From Thalassolituus alkanivorans (GTDB lineage Bacteria > Pseudomonadota > Gammaproteobacteria > Pseudomonadales > Oceanobacteraceae): a stretch of 64,000 nucleotides of DNA. The notes under the pieces are model-generated. The model was given only the letters and a program-made list of their open reading frames with translations. It did not search any database and was not told the DNA's origin. This document shows positions 37,108 through 47,016 of this stretch, one piece after another. How positions within the stretch are numbered: the first letter of the stretch is position 1; each line of letters begins with the position of its first letter. A program made the position numbers and the translations under genes. Location of the stretch: NCBI RefSeq assembly GCF_020447205.1, contig NZ_JAJAEL010000035.1, positions 1 through 64,000 on the forward strand, read 5' to 3'.

Positions 37108-38034
37108 TTACTGAGGAGTGCGGTGAATGTACGCCGCCGGGTCGACTGTGCGACCGTTTTTATACACTTCGAAGTGAACATGAGGGCCAGTTGAACGTCC
37201 GGTACTTCCCATTAATGCAACGACATCACCTTTGCGGACAATATCGCCAAGAGCAACTTTCAGCTCTTTGCAGTGTGCGTAACGGGTTTTATAGCCATTG
37301 CCGTGGTTAACTTCGACCAGATTGCCATAGCCGTAACGCGGGCCGGACCAGGTAACAACACCTGAGGCAACGGCAACGATGTCAGCGCCCATTTTTCCGG
37401 CAAAATCGACTCCGCCATGCCAGGCAAGACGGCCTGTAAACGGATCCGTACGTTTACCATAACGGGATGACATCCAGCCTTTGGTAATCGGACGCCCGGC
37501 TACAAAGGTATCGGCACTGAGCTTGTTGGCCGACATCAGATCATCCAGTACTTCGAGCTGCTGCTCACGGCTGTCGATACGTTCAGCGAGCTCGTTCAGC
37601 ACTTCATTGATTTCAGGAACCTGATAGGCTTCACCAAGCGTGCCCGGGCCGCCAACGGCCGGTTGCATACTGAAATCAAATTCTTCGGAATTAAGATCGG
37701 AAACATCCACAAGACGCTCACCAAGAGCATCCAGACGAAGTAACTTGGCCTGCAGCTCAGCCAGACGCAGAGTCAGCGCTTCCAGCTCCTGATCGGTCTG
37801 TTTGCGGATTTGCTGCAGCTCCTGACGCTGCATATTGAGGTCACGCTCCCAGGCTTTGGCAGCGTTAAGATCAAGAATACCTTCATCAGCCAGACGTTCA
37901 GCCAGCCAGTAGCCCGCGACTCCCATCGCAAAAGGCAAAGCGAACAGGAACCCAAACATCACTGTGCGTGCAGAAGCACTCAGTGTGTAGGTTCTAGATT
38001 CACCATGGCGGCGGCCAACAATAATGATATTCAT
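37108..38034 (-). CDS. M23-family (LytM) metallopeptidase, membrane anchored
   Basis: A 308-residue protein with one N-terminal membrane helix (~27-46, MFGFLFALPFAMGVAGYWL), a coiled coil (~60-120) and a C-terminal LytM domain (~190-300). The zinc motifs look intact: H-x3-D in WHGGVDFAG, a later YAHCKEL, and HVHFEVY, so it is probably an active endopeptidase of peptidoglycan cross-links. A gene of this type lies between lpxC and secA in Pseudomonas too. A 99-nt gap separates it from secA. Its exact division role is unproven. Confidence 0.9.
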   Translation of the reverse strand: MNIIIVGRRHGESRTYTLSASARTVMFGFLFALPFAMGVAGYWLAERLADEGILDLNAAKAWERDLNMQRQELQQIRKQTDQELEALTLRLAELQAKLLRLDALGERLVDVSDLNSEEFDFSMQPAVGGPGTLGEAYQVPEINEVLNELAERIDSREQQLEVLDDLMSANKLSADTFVAGRPITKGWMSSRYGKRTDPFTGRLAWHGGVDFAGKMGADIVAVASGVVTWSGPRYGYGNLVEVNHGNGYKTRYAHCKELKVALGDIVRKGDVVALMGSTGRSTGPHVHFEVYKNGRTVDPAAYIHRTPQ

Positions 38035-38128
38035 AGTTAAGCTATTTACTTCCTAATCGGCTGTGCAATCTCTCTGGCACTGACTTCCTGCCTGCCTGAC
38101 CCGTATAAACGAATCACCAGCCACCCAC

Positions 38129-38161
38129 AAAACAAAGGCCATAAATCAATTATGGCCTTTG
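38129..38161 (-). terminator. Terminator at the end of lpxC
   Basis: A 12-bp stem (CAAAGGCCATAA / TTATGGCCTTTG, loop of 5) lies 37 nt past the lpxC stop on the minus strand and is followed by TTTTG. It closes the dcw-lpxC transcript. Confidence 0.8.
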
Positions 38162-38197
38162 TATGAGGATACTCAAACGTATTACTGTTTCAATAAG

Positions 38198-39106
38198 TTA
38201 ACCAGCAGCGGCCGGACGCATGTAGGAGATTGGCGAGCTTTCTTCAGCAAATTCGACAAATTCCCAGGCATCTTCCTGCAACAACAGCTCACGCAGCAGC
38301 TTATTATTAAGGCCATGACCCGACTTATAGCCGATGAATTCACCAATCAGACTGTGACCGAGCAGGTATAAGTCACCTACCGCATCCAGTATTTTATGTT
38401 TCACGAATTCATCATCGTAGCGCAGACCGTCTTCATTCAGCACACGATACTCATCAACCACAATGGCGTTCTTAACGCTGCCACCCAGTGCCAGATTTTT
38501 GGAGCGCATGTATTCCAGATCTTTGGTAAAGCCAAAGGTACGGGCACGGCTGACTTCTTTTACATAAGAAGTGGATGAAAAATCCAGGCTTGCCTTCTGT
38601 ACGCTCTGTTTAAATACCGGATGATCGAAATCGATCTCAAAGCTGACTTTAAAGCCATCGTAGGGAACAAAAGAGGCAACTTTATCGCCTTCACGCACTT
38701 CAACACGACGTTTGATACGGATAAAGCGCTTAGCAACATTCTGCTCAGCAATACCTGCGGACTGTACCAGGAACACAAACGGACCAGAACTGCCGTCCAT
38801 GATCGGCACTTCCTGCGCGCTGAGTTCAACAATCGCATTATCGATACCCAAGCCCGCCATCGCTGACAACAGGTGTTCAACGGTGTCTACGCGTGCATGA
38901 TCTTTGACCAGCGTTGTGGACAACGTTGTCTCGCCAACATTCAGCGCGTGAGCAGGGATATCCACAACCGGATCAAGATCGATACGTCGGAACACGATAC
39001 CGGTATCAACAGGTGCCGGTTTCAGCGTGAGATACACCTTCTCACCTGAATGAAGGCCAACCCCAGTCGCCCGGATAGCGTTTTTTAACGTTCGTTGTGG
39101 AATCAT
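38198..39106 (-). CDS. lpxC: UDP-3-O-acyl-N-acetylglucosamine deacetylase
   Basis: A 302-residue zinc enzyme of the committed step of lipid A synthesis. Zinc ligands lie in [12 protein letters not shown] and in [20 protein letters not shown] (H-x3-D). The frame extends nine residues upstream, but [20 protein letters not shown] is the normal start and has an AGGA site at 9 nt. The gene has its own extended -10 promoter behind the ftsZ terminator. Levels are usually set by FtsH proteolysis of the C-terminus; here the tail is [11 protein letters not shown]. Confidence 0.96.
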   Translation of the reverse strand: MIPQRTLKNAIRATGVGLHSGEKVYLTLKPAPVDTGIVFRRIDLDPVVDIPAHALNVGETTLSTTLVKDHARVDTVEHLLSAMAGLGIDNAIVELSAQEVPIMDGSSGPFVFLVQSAGIAEQNVAKRFIRIKRRVEVREGDKVASFVPYDGFKVSFEIDFDHPVFKQSVQKASLDFSSTSYVKEVSRARTFGFTKDLEYMRSKNLALGGSVKNAIVVDEYRVLNEDGLRYDDEFVKHKILDAVGDLYLLGHSLIGEFIGYKSGHGLNNKLLRELLLQEDAWEFVEFAEESSPISYMRPAAAG

Positions 39107-39159
39107 CTGAACAATCCTGCCATTACTGAGCAAATTTCATACAAAAAGACTAGTCCGGC

Positions 39160-39168
39160 ATTATAGCA
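39160..39168 (-). promoter_or_regulatory. Extended -10 promoter of lpxC
   Basis: TGCTATAAT on the minus strand, a perfect extended -10, 54 nt before the lpxC ATG and just beyond the ftsZ terminator hairpin. No clear -35 is seen, as expected for extended -10 promoters. Confidence 0.65.
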
Positions 39169-39170
39169 AT

Positions 39171-39200
39171 AAATAAAGAATGCGCTAGTGCGCATTCTTT
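39171..39200 (-). terminator. Terminator hairpin at the ftsZ stop
   Basis: An 11-bp stem (AAAGAATGCGC / GCGCATTCTTT, TAGT loop) begins at the ftsZ stop codon and is followed by ATTTATT. It may end or weaken the long dcw transcript before lpxC. Confidence 0.7.
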
Positions 39201-40386
39201 AATCAGCCTGACGGCGCAAAAAGGCCGGAATGTCGAGATAGTCCATATCCGGACGAGCTGCGACATCCAACTGCTTCGCGGCGTTACCTGCCTGACGTTT
39301 TACGGTCGGCTGATCCAGCTGGCTGTAATCTGTCGTGCCATCAGCCTTACGTGCATTGACCGTGTTATCGACCACCTTGGTCGGCTTTGGTTCCTCAACC
39401 GCGTCGCGGCGTCCCAAACCGGTAGCAACAACAGTTACACGCAGCTCATCCGACAGATCCGGATCAATTACAGTACCAACAACAACGGTCGCATGCTCAG
39501 AGGCAAACTCTTCGATCACGCTGCCGACTTCGCTGAACTCACCCAGAGACAGATCAAAACCTGCAGTTACGTTAACCAGAATGCCACGGGCCCCCTGCAG
39601 ATCAACATCTTCCAGCAGCGGACTGCCAATTGCACGTTCTGCAGCTTCACGGGCACGGTTTTCACCACTGGCAACACCCGTTCCCATCATCGCCTGACCC
39701 ATTTCGGACATCACTGTACGCACGTCAGCAAAGTCGACGTTGATCATACCCGGGCGGGTAATCAGATCGGCAATCCCCTGAACAGCTCCCTGCAGAACAT
39801 TGTTTGCTTCTTTAAAAGCATCCAGCAGGGAAGTATTTTTCCCCAAGACAGAGAGCAGCTTCTCATTTGGAATAGTAATCAGGGAGTCGACATGCTCGGC
39901 CAGTTGCTTAAGACCCTGGTCAGCAATCAACATCCGTTTTTTACCTTCAAACGGGAACGGCTTGGTAACCACAGCAACAGTAAGAATACCTAATTCTTTC
40001 GCCACCTCAGCAACAACCGGAGCACCACCGGTACCTGTACCACCACCCATACCGGCAGTGATAAATACCATATCAGCACCTTTCAGTGCTTCGGCGATAC
40101 GTTCACGATCTTCCAGAGCAGCCTGACGGCCCACTTCCGGATTCGCGCCTGCACCCAATCCTTTGGTCAGACCGTTACCCAGTTGAATAATGGAGCGGGA
40201 ACTCACATTACGCAGTGCCTGTGAATCGGTGTTAGCACAAATAAAATCAACACCTTCAATGTTGCCAGCCACCATGTGCTGAACAGCATTGCCACCACCA
40301 CCACCAACGCCGACGACTTTAATGACCGCCGATTGTTGTAAATCATCTGCCAGTTCGAACATATCCCCTTCTCTTTGCTGAGACAT
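39199..40386 (-). CDS. ftsZ: Cell division protein FtsZ
   Basis: A 395-residue tubulin-like GTPase that forms the Z ring. The nucleotide motif GGGTGTG is in [17 protein letters not shown]. The C-terminal peptide [14 protein letters not shown] binds FtsA and ZipA. Two starts are possible: the ATG at 40386 has a strong AAGGAG and is used here; the ATG at 40362 ([10 protein letters not shown]) is the usual start in relatives but has AAGG too close. A variable linker spans ~320-375. Confidence 0.97.
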   Translation of the reverse strand: MSQQREGDMFELADDLQQSAVIKVVGVGGGGGNAVQHMVAGNIEGVDFICANTDSQALRNVSSRSIIQLGNGLTKGLGAGANPEVGRQAALEDRERIAEALKGADMVFITAGMGGGTGTGGAPVVAEVAKELGILTVAVVTKPFPFEGKKRMLIADQGLKQLAEHVDSLITIPNEKLLSVLGKNTSLLDAFKEANNVLQGAVQGIADLITRPGMINVDFADVRTVMSEMGQAMMGTGVASGENRAREAAERAIGSPLLEDVDLQGARGILVNVTAGFDLSLGEFSEVGSVIEEFASEHATVVVGTVIDPDLSDELRVTVVATGLGRRDAVEEPKPTKVVDNTVNARKADGTTDYSQLDQPTVKRQAGNAAKQLDVAARPDMDYLDIPAFLRRQAD

Positions 40387-40423
40387 AGCGTTATCTCCTT
40401 AGCGCGCTGAATAATATTTAATC

Positions 40424-41662
40424 TTAAAAGTTGACTTTAATCCAATCTTTTATTTTGGAATAAAAGCCATCCGGACGATCTTCATTGCGGGTATTATTTG
40501 TTTTATTCCTGTGCTGTTTTGCCGCATACAACAACAAGCCCACAGACGTCGAATAAATCGGGTTATTAATCACATCGGTCAACCCTGACACACCATATGG
40601 TTTTGCCAGCCGAACCGGCATATGGAAAATTTCCTCAGCCAGATCCACTACGCCTTCCATCTTTGCGGTACCACCGGTCAGAACAATGCCTGCAGCAACC
40701 ATATCTTCAAAACCACTGCGACGAAGTTCTGCCTGAATCAGGGTAAACAATTCGTCATAGCGTGGCTCAACCACTTCTGCCAGTGCCTGACGGGAAAGGT
40801 CGCGTGGAGGGCGTTCGCCAACACTAGGAACCTTAATTGTCTCGTCGGCTTTAGCTAACTGAGTTAAAGCACAGGCATATTTAATTTTGATTTTTTCTGC
40901 GTGTTGAGTCGGAGTACGCAGCGCCATCGCAATATCATTGGTGACCTGATCACCGGCAATCGGAATCACCGCAGTATGACGGATTGCACCTTCAGTGAAA
41001 ATTGCGATATCCGTTGTACCGCCACCAATATCCACCAGGCAGACACCCAATTCGCGTTCATCGTCTGTTAATACGGCATAACTGGAAGCCAGCTGCTCAA
41101 GAATAATGGCATCGGTCTGCAGACCGCAGCGCTGAACGCAACGCTCTATATTCTGTGCTGCATTAACGGCGCCGGTAACCAAATGCACTTTCGCCTCAAG
41201 ACGGACACCGGACATTCCCACCGGTTCTTTAATACCTTCCTGATTGTCGACTACATATTCCTGCGGCAAAACATGCAGAATACGCTGATCCTGAGGAATG
41301 GCCACCGCCTGAGCCGCGTCAATAACGCGGTCGACATCCATAGGCGTTACTTCACGATCCCGAACAGCAACAATCCCATGAGAGTTCATTGAGTGAATAT
41401 GACTGCCGGCAATACCGGCATAAACTGAATGGATCGTGCAGCCCGCCATTAATTCGGCTTCTTCCACAGCACGCCGGATGGACTGCACCGTGGATTCAAT
41501 ATTGACCACCACGCCTTTTTTTAGCCCACGACTCGGATGAGAACCCAGACCAACCACCTCGATAGTGCCGTCCGCCCCCAACTCGCCAACAATGGCCACA
41601 ATTTTAGAGGTGCCAATATCCAGGCCAACCAGCATATTTTTTTGTTGTACCTGACTCATCAT
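40424..41662 (-). CDS. ftsA: Cell division protein FtsA
   Basis: A 412-residue actin-like ATPase that tethers FtsZ to the membrane. The phosphate-1 motif is GLDIGTSKIVAIVGE and phosphate-2 is VDIGGGTTDIAIFTEG. The C-terminal amphipathic helix for membrane binding is FYSKIKDWIKVNF. Two adjacent ATGs overlap the ftsQ stop by 4 or 1 nt. Gene order ftsQ-ftsA-ftsZ is invariant here. Confidence 0.97.
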   Translation of the reverse strand: MMSQVQQKNMLVGLDIGTSKIVAIVGELGADGTIEVVGLGSHPSRGLKKGVVVNIESTVQSIRRAVEEAELMAGCTIHSVYAGIAGSHIHSMNSHGIVAVRDREVTPMDVDRVIDAAQAVAIPQDQRILHVLPQEYVVDNQEGIKEPVGMSGVRLEAKVHLVTGAVNAAQNIERCVQRCGLQTDAIILEQLASSYAVLTDDERELGVCLVDIGGGTTDIAIFTEGAIRHTAVIPIAGDQVTNDIAMALRTPTQHAEKIKIKYACALTQLAKADETIKVPSVGERPPRDLSRQALAEVVEPRYDELFTLIQAELRRSGFEDMVAAGIVLTGGTAKMEGVVDLAEEIFHMPVRLAKPYGVSGLTDVINNPIYSTSVGLLLYAAKQHRNKTNNTRNEDRPDGFYSKIKDWIKVNF

Positions 41663-42417
41663 CCCATCTCCTGCACTGTGCGCCAGCCAATGGCGGCACC
41701 TTTTCCGTAGCGTAAATCAACACTCACAACCGCAGCTTCCGGCAGTTGCGCGATCAATAATTCCAGACGCTGAACGCGTTCTTCAAAATACTGGCGACCA
41801 AAACGAACCTGCCAGCCATTACTTAATTCCACATCAACCGCACCGACAGAAGAAACCGTCAACCGGCTGATTCCAACATTCAAATGCCCCAGAGATTGCT
41901 GGATACGGCGAAAATGTCGTACTGCCGCTTCAGCGTAATTACGGTCACCATCAATTCGCGCCAGATTCCCGGCGTTCAGGTGTGCCGGAATTTCGCTTAA
42001 ACGTCCATTTCCGCTCAGCAGCTGATCCCCATTCCAGATTGCCATCGGCACATCTTCATAAAGATTTACCTCTAACGTGTTCGGCCAGCGTTTACGCACA
42101 GTCACCTGCATAATTAATGGCAACCCGGTAAGCTGCTGATAAACACGCTGCAGATCCAGCGAGAAAAAACTCTCGTCTTTTACCCAGACAATTTTTCCTG
42201 CGATATCCTCTGCATTCCAGACCGACAAACGCCCTTTAACATCAACACTGGTAATAGGCCAGCTGTGATACGCCCAGCGGACTCCAGCTGTCAAAGCAAC
42301 CACGATTAATGGCAACAACAGCCACTGCCAGGCAATATCCGGCATCGTTATCCGCCACTGTATAGGCTCTTTAACCACCAAAGGGGTTGCGCCGCGTGGA
42401 GCTGCTTTTTTAGCCAC
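41659..42417 (-). CDS. ftsQ: Cell division protein FtsQ
   Basis: A 252-residue divisome protein with one membrane helix (~31-48, WQWLLLPLIVVALTAGVRWA) and a periplasmic POTRA domain starting ITSVDVKGRLSVWNAEDI. A beta domain that binds FtsB and FtsL follows. It overlaps ddlB by 8 nt and ftsA by 1-4 nt. Confidence 0.94.
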   Translation of the reverse strand: MAKKAAPRGATPLVVKEPIQWRITMPDIAWQWLLLPLIVVALTAGVRWAYHSWPITSVDVKGRLSVWNAEDIAGKIVWVKDESFFSLDLQRVYQQLTGLPLIMQVTVRKRWPNTLEVNLYEDVPMAIWNGDQLLSGNGRLSEIPAHLNAGNLARIDGDRNYAEAAVRHFRRIQQSLGHLNVGISRLTVSSVGAVDVELSNGWQVRFGRQYFEERVQRLELLIAQLPEAAVVSVDLRYGKGAAIGWRTVQEMG

Positions 42418-43336
42418 GAATTCTTTCCCTGGCTTCCGTTAATAAATGCACAACCAGTTCAGAAAAACTCATACCAACCGCAGCCGCTGCCATCGGTACC
42501 AGACTGTGATCGGTCATTCCCGGACTGGTATTTGCTTCCAGCAACCAGAACTGTTCGTTCTGATCCTGCATCACATCGATACGCCCCCAACCCTGACCGC
42601 CAATAACATCAAACGCTTTCAGAGCCAGTTGCTGTAATTCCTGCTCCTTTTCCGCTGACAGACCGCAAGGCAACAAATACTGAGTGTCATTTGCCTGGTA
42701 TTTGGCATCGTAATCATAAAAAGCATGACTGGTTTTTAACTGAATAGCCGGCAACGCCTTGCCATCCACAATAGCAACCGTGAACTCTGCGCCTTTCACC
42801 CAGGACTCAGCCAAAACCAGTCCATCGTATTCACGGGCAAAGTCAAAGCTGTTTTGCAGTTCTTCTGCAGTGTGAACTTTACGCATACCGATACTGGAAC
42901 CTTCACGTGCTGGTTTCACAATGGCATCGGCGTTCAGTTCTGCAATCAGCTGACTCCAGTCACTGTTCTCATTCAGCAAAAACGCTTTTGGCGTCGGCAA
43001 ACCTGCTGCCTGCCAGATGAGTTTGGTACGCCATTTATCCATTGCCAGGGCAGATGCCATTACACCACTGCCGGTATAAGGTTTATTCAGCCACTCCAGC
43101 ACACCCTGAATAGTACCGTCTTCACCACCACGGCCATGCAGTGCAATAAACGCCACATCAAAATCAACATTGGTTAATTGCTCAATCGCATGCGCCTGAA
43201 CATCAATAGCAATAACGTCAGCACCACTTTGCTGCAGGGCCGTATAAACAGCCTGGCCACTTTTCAGTGACACCGCACGCTCCGCCGATGTTCCGCCCAT
43301 TAAAACCGCGATTTTTCCTAATGCGGCAACGTTCAT
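42410..43336 (-). CDS. ddlB: D-alanine--D-alanine ligase
   Basis: A 308-residue ATP-grasp enzyme that makes the D-Ala-D-Ala end of the pentapeptide. The N-terminal motif is [21 protein letters not shown]-grasp residues lie in [15 protein letters not shown] and [20 protein letters not shown]. The start at 43336 overlaps the murC stop (ATGA) with an AGAGGT site; the frame continues seven codons further back. Position murC-ddlB-ftsQ is the normal dcw order. Confidence 0.96.
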   Translation of the reverse strand: MNVAALGKIAVLMGGTSAERAVSLKSGQAVYTALQQSGADVIAIDVQAHAIEQLTNVDFDVAFIALHGRGGEDGTIQGVLEWLNKPYTGSGVMASALAMDKWRTKLIWQAAGLPTPKAFLLNENSDWSQLIAELNADAIVKPAREGSSIGMRKVHTAEELQNSFDFAREYDGLVLAESWVKGAEFTVAIVDGKALPAIQLKTSHAFYDYDAKYQANDTQYLLPCGLSAEKEQELQQLALKAFDVIGGQGWGRIDVMQDQNEQFWLLEANTSPGMTDHSLVPMAAAAVGMSFSELVVHLLTEARERIRG

Positions 43337-44787
43337 ACTTTTACCTCTGCCAACCATACCGGTAATTGCTGGGTTAATGTCACGGCCAGATTGCCGATAT
43401 CACCGGCTCCCTGAGTCAGTAACAGGTCACCTGGTTTCAATACGCTTTTAAGCGGTGCTTCCAGAGACTCATCACGCTCAATAAAAATAGGATCTACCAT
43501 GCCACGCTGGCGAATGCTGCCGCACAGCGAACGTCCATCAGCACCGGCAATGGGTTTCTCTCCCGCCGGATATACATCCATTAACAGCAGGACATCGGCA
43601 CCGGATAGTACCCGGGTAAAGTCTTCATACAGATCGCGGGTCCGGCTGTAACGATGTGGCTGAAATACCATTACCAGCCGGCGTTCAGGAAATCCTTTGC
43701 GAATGGCATCAAGCGTAACTTCAAGTTCACGTGGGTGATGACCATAATCATCAACCAGCATCACATCACCATCACCCAATGGAAATTCACCGCAGACTGT
43801 AAAGCGACGGCCCACACCGGCAAATTTTTCCAGTGATGTAACAATTGCGTTATCTGCTACACCTTCGTCATCCGCTACCGCAATAGCCGCCATGGCATTC
43901 AGCACATTATGTTTACCAGGCATACGCAGACTGATATTCAGCGGCGCACGGCCTGCCGGGCGCTGTACGGTAAAGTGCGTGAACAATCCATCCTGGCGCA
44001 ATTCGGTGGCACGATAATCAGCATCCTCCGAAAAACCATAAGTGACGGTTTGACGACTGATCCGCGGCAATAATTCACGCACAACATCGTCATCAATACA
44101 GACCACCGCCAGCCCATAAAAAGGCAGATTATGCAGAAATTCGATAAAGGTATTTTTCAGCTGTTCAAAGTCACCGCCATAAGTCGCCATATGGTCAGCA
44201 TCAATATTGGTAACAATAGAAACCATCGGCTGCAGGTGCAGGAAAGAAGCATCGCTCTCATCAGCCTCAGCGACTAAATAACGACTGGCTCCCAAGCGGG
44301 CATTAGTACCGGCACTGTTTAATTTGCCACCGATAACAAAGGTCGGGTCCAGACCGGCTTCAGCCAGTACCGATGTCACCATACTGGTGGTTGTGGTTTT
44401 ACCATGGGTTCCGGCCACCGCAATTCCATGACGAAAGCGCATCAGCTCCGCCAGCATTTCCGCACGACGGACAACAGGAATACGCGCCTCAACCGCGGCA
44501 CGGATTTCCGGATTTTCATGATCAATCGCTGTCGACACCACCAGTACATCAGCGTGTGTCACATTGCTTTCCTGATGACCAATATAAATAGTGGCCCCCA
44601 GAGCCTGCAGCCGCTCAGTAACCGCCGACTGACGTAAATCTGAACCGGAAATCTGATAGCCCTGATTCAGTAATACTTCAGCAATACCACACATACCGGC
44701 ACCGCCAATACCAACAAAATGCATGCAGCGGATGCGGCGCATTTCCGGTATCAGATGATTCAGCGGTGTATTGGATTTATCTGTCAC
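43333..44787 (-). CDS. murC: UDP-N-acetylmuramate--L-alanine ligase
   Basis: A 484-residue Mur ligase adding the first residue of the stem peptide. The ATP motif is [15 protein letters not shown]; an N-terminal UDP-binding domain starts [20 protein letters not shown]. The frame continues 42 codons upstream, but a GTG at 44787 ([18 protein letters not shown]) has AAGAGG at 7 nt and overlaps murG by only 11 nt, so it is preferred. Confidence 0.95.
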   Translation of the reverse strand: MTDKSNTPLNHLIPEMRRIRCMHFVGIGGAGMCGIAEVLLNQGYQISGSDLRQSAVTERLQALGATIYIGHQESNVTHADVLVVSTAIDHENPEIRAAVEARIPVVRRAEMLAELMRFRHGIAVAGTHGKTTTTSMVTSVLAEAGLDPTFVIGGKLNSAGTNARLGASRYLVAEADESDASFLHLQPMVSIVTNIDADHMATYGGDFEQLKNTFIEFLHNLPFYGLAVVCIDDDVVRELLPRISRQTVTYGFSEDADYRATELRQDGLFTHFTVQRPAGRAPLNISLRMPGKHNVLNAMAAIAVADDEGVADNAIVTSLEKFAGVGRRFTVCGEFPLGDGDVMLVDDYGHHPRELEVTLDAIRKGFPERRLVMVFQPHRYSRTRDLYEDFTRVLSGADVLLLMDVYPAGEKPIAGADGRSLCGSIRQRGMVDPIFIERDESLEAPLKSVLKPGDLLLTQGAGDIGNLAVTLTQQLPVWLAEVKV

Positions 44788-45859
44788 GGGCAAACCTCTT
44801 AATCTGTTCAGCAACCTGTGCGGTTGCATTGGTGATGGCCTGGCTACGCGCCTTCTCAGCCATTTCCAGTAATAATGTTCTGTGCTCAGAAAAGTGCTGC
44901 CACTGAGCTGCAAGCCATTCCGCGGTTAATTCATTCTGCTGACAGATCAGACCCGCACCGGCTTTCGTCAGGTACTCTGCGTTTGCAGTCTGATGGTCAT
45001 CCACCGCAAAAGGGAAAGGTACAAAAATCGCTGCACAGCCTGCGGCTGCAACTTCAGATACAGTCAGTGCACCGGCACGGCAAATCAGTAAATCGGCATT
45101 ACCATAAGCGGCCGCCATATCATCAATAAAAGCAATAACCTCAGCCTGCACTCCGGCTTGCTCATAAGCAGACTGCATTTCTGCCAGATTACTTTTACCC
45201 ACCTGATGACGTAACTGCGGGCGCTGATTTTCAGACAGCAATTGCATCGCCGCAAGCACCGTACGATTCAACGCAGCAGCACCAAGACTGCCACCAACGA
45301 CCAGCACTTTAAGAGGCTCATCGGCTTTCATCCGCTGCGATGGCGCGGGCAGATTCAGAACACTTTCACGCACCGGATTTCCGGTAACCTGCGCACCTTC
45401 CAGAGCTCCCGGAAATGCCTGCATTACATGCTGACTGATGCGGCTTAATAAACGATTGGTCATACCAGCAAAAGCATTCTGCTCATGAATCAGCAGAGGC
45501 ACAGCACTCAGGCGGGCAGCCACACCGCCCGGGCCTGTGGCATAACCACCAAAGCCTAAAGCCGCGACAGGTTTTATCTGTTTAATAATTTTCCGCGCCT
45601 GAAGAATTGCCTTAGCAATACGCAGCGGCGCAGTTAACAAACCCAGTTTTCCCTTACCACGCAGGCCACTGATATTAATGCAATGCAGCGGATAACCGTT
45701 GGCAGGCACCAGGTCTTTTTCAATACCGGATGCTGTGCCCAGCCAGTGAATGGTAAAACCTTCCTGTTTAAGTTGTTCAGCAACGGCCAGTGCCGGGAAA
45801 ACATGCCCGCCAGTACCGCCTGCCATTAATAAAACATTACGCGAAGATGCCTGACTCAT
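44777..45859 (-). CDS. murG: UDP-N-acetylglucosamine:lipid I GlcNAc transferase (lipid II synthesis)
   Basis: A 360-residue GT-B glycosyltransferase at the cytoplasmic face that turns lipid I into lipid II. The glycine-rich loops are [19 protein letters not shown] and [15 protein letters not shown], and [20 protein letters not shown] forms the sugar-nucleotide site. It overlaps ftsW by 4 nt and murC by 11 nt. Confidence 0.96.
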   Translation of the reverse strand: MSQASSRNVLLMAGGTGGHVFPALAVAEQLKQEGFTIHWLGTASGIEKDLVPANGYPLHCINISGLRGKGKLGLLTAPLRIAKAILQARKIIKQIKPVAALGFGGYATGPGGVAARLSAVPLLIHEQNAFAGMTNRLLSRISQHVMQAFPGALEGAQVTGNPVRESVLNLPAPSQRMKADEPLKVLVVGGSLGAAALNRTVLAAMQLLSENQRPQLRHQVGKSNLAEMQSAYEQAGVQAEVIAFIDDMAAAYGNADLLICRAGALTVSEVAAAGCAAIFVPFPFAVDDHQTANAEYLTKAGAGLICQQNELTAEWLAAQWQHFSEHRTLLLEMAEKARSQAITNATAQVAEQIKRFARDR

Positions 45860-47016
45860 GCAGCACCTCCCGCAGCAGCGTTTTCACTCTGATTAACCTG
45901 ATCATTTTCATGAGCAATACGCATCACAATACCAACCATAACGCAGCACACCAGCAAGCTGCTGCCACCATAACTGAAGAAAGGCAATGTCAGTCCTTTC
46001 GTTGGTAAAAGGCCAATATTCACACCCAGATTAATCACCACCTGCAGCCCTAACAACGAAGCAATACCAATGGCAACATAAGCACCATATAACTGCCCCT
46101 GCAGCTGGGCTTTCCATGACACCCGCCAGATCTGGGCAATAACAACAGCCAATAATGTCAAAGCAGCTACACCACCAATCAGACCGGTTTCTTCCGCCCA
46201 GATGGCAAAAACAAAGTCCGTATGAGCTTCCGGCAGATAAAATAATTTCTGCACACTTTCACCCAGACCTACGCCAAACCAGTCTCCACGGCCAAAAGCA
46301 ATCAGCGATTGGGTCAGTTGATAACCGGTGCCGTACACATGCTCTGGCGCCCAGGGGTCGAGATAAGCCATCAAACGTTCAACGCGGTAACTTTCGGAGG
46401 TCAGCACCACGACACTGATAATTAAGGTGGCGATTAACAGCAGGAAAAACTGCCCGGCTTTTACACCACCTAAAAATAACTGAATCAGCACGGCCCCCAT
46501 CAACACAACAACGGCGCCAAAATCCGGCTCCAGCAACAACAGGAAAACCATTCCGGCCAGAATACCCAGCGGTTTGAGGAAGCCAGACCACTGCTGCTGA
46601 ACTTCATCCTGACGGCGAACCAGATAACCAGACACATAAAAAACCGCCGCTAATTTCGCCAGTTCTGATGCCTGAATTTTAATAATCCCCAGGTTCAGCC
46701 AGCGCTGACTGCCGTTAACCTCGTGGCCGATTCCGGGCACAAACACCAGAATCAGACCCGCTACCGCCAACAGCAGAAAAATCACATCAACCTTGCTCCA
46801 CCAGCTCAGTGGAATCTGGCTGATGGTATAAACCACGGCAACGCCTAACAGCAGGTAAACAGCATGACGCACAGCAAAATACGCAGCATTACCGGTATAA
46901 AACTCTGCGATTCCGGTTGAAGCCGATGCCACCATCAGCCAACCCAGGCACATCAGCGCCAGCCAGGGATAAAACATGCTCTGCCGGCTCTGCCAGAGGA
47001 AGCGTTCAGCATTCAT
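45856..47016 (-). CDS. ftsW: Septal peptidoglycan polymerase FtsW (SEDS)
   Basis: A 386-residue polytopic SEDS glycosyltransferase that works with FtsI. About ten membrane segments are visible. Family signatures are ERLMAYLDPWAPEHVYGTGY, LPEAHTDFVFAIWAEETGLI and TKGLTLPFFSYGGSSLLVCC. ATGA overlaps with murD and murG. Confidence 0.95.
   Translation of the reverse strand: MNAERFLWQSRQSMFYPWLALMCLGWLMVASASTGIAEFYTGNAAYFAVRHAVYLLLGVAVVYTISQIPLSWWSKVDVIFLLLAVAGLILVFVPGIGHEVNGSQRWLNLGIIKIQASELAKLAAVFYVSGYLVRRQDEVQQQWSGFLKPLGILAGMVFLLLLEPDFGAVVVLMGAVLIQLFLGGVKAGQFFLLLIATLIISVVVLTSESYRVERLMAYLDPWAPEHVYGTGYQLTQSLIAFGRGDWFGVGLGESVQKLFYLPEAHTDFVFAIWAEETGLIGGVAALTLLAVVIAQIWRVSWKAQLQGQLYGAYVAIGIASLLGLQVVINLGVNIGLLPTKGLTLPFFSYGGSSLLVCCVMVGIVMRIAHENDQVNQSENAAAGGAA

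Noticed and set aside
40362-40386. Shorter ftsZ start at [10 protein letters not shown]
   Set aside because: The AAGG before it is only a few bases from the ATG; the upstream ATG has a strong AAGGAG at 8 nt. Peptide evidence could reverse this.
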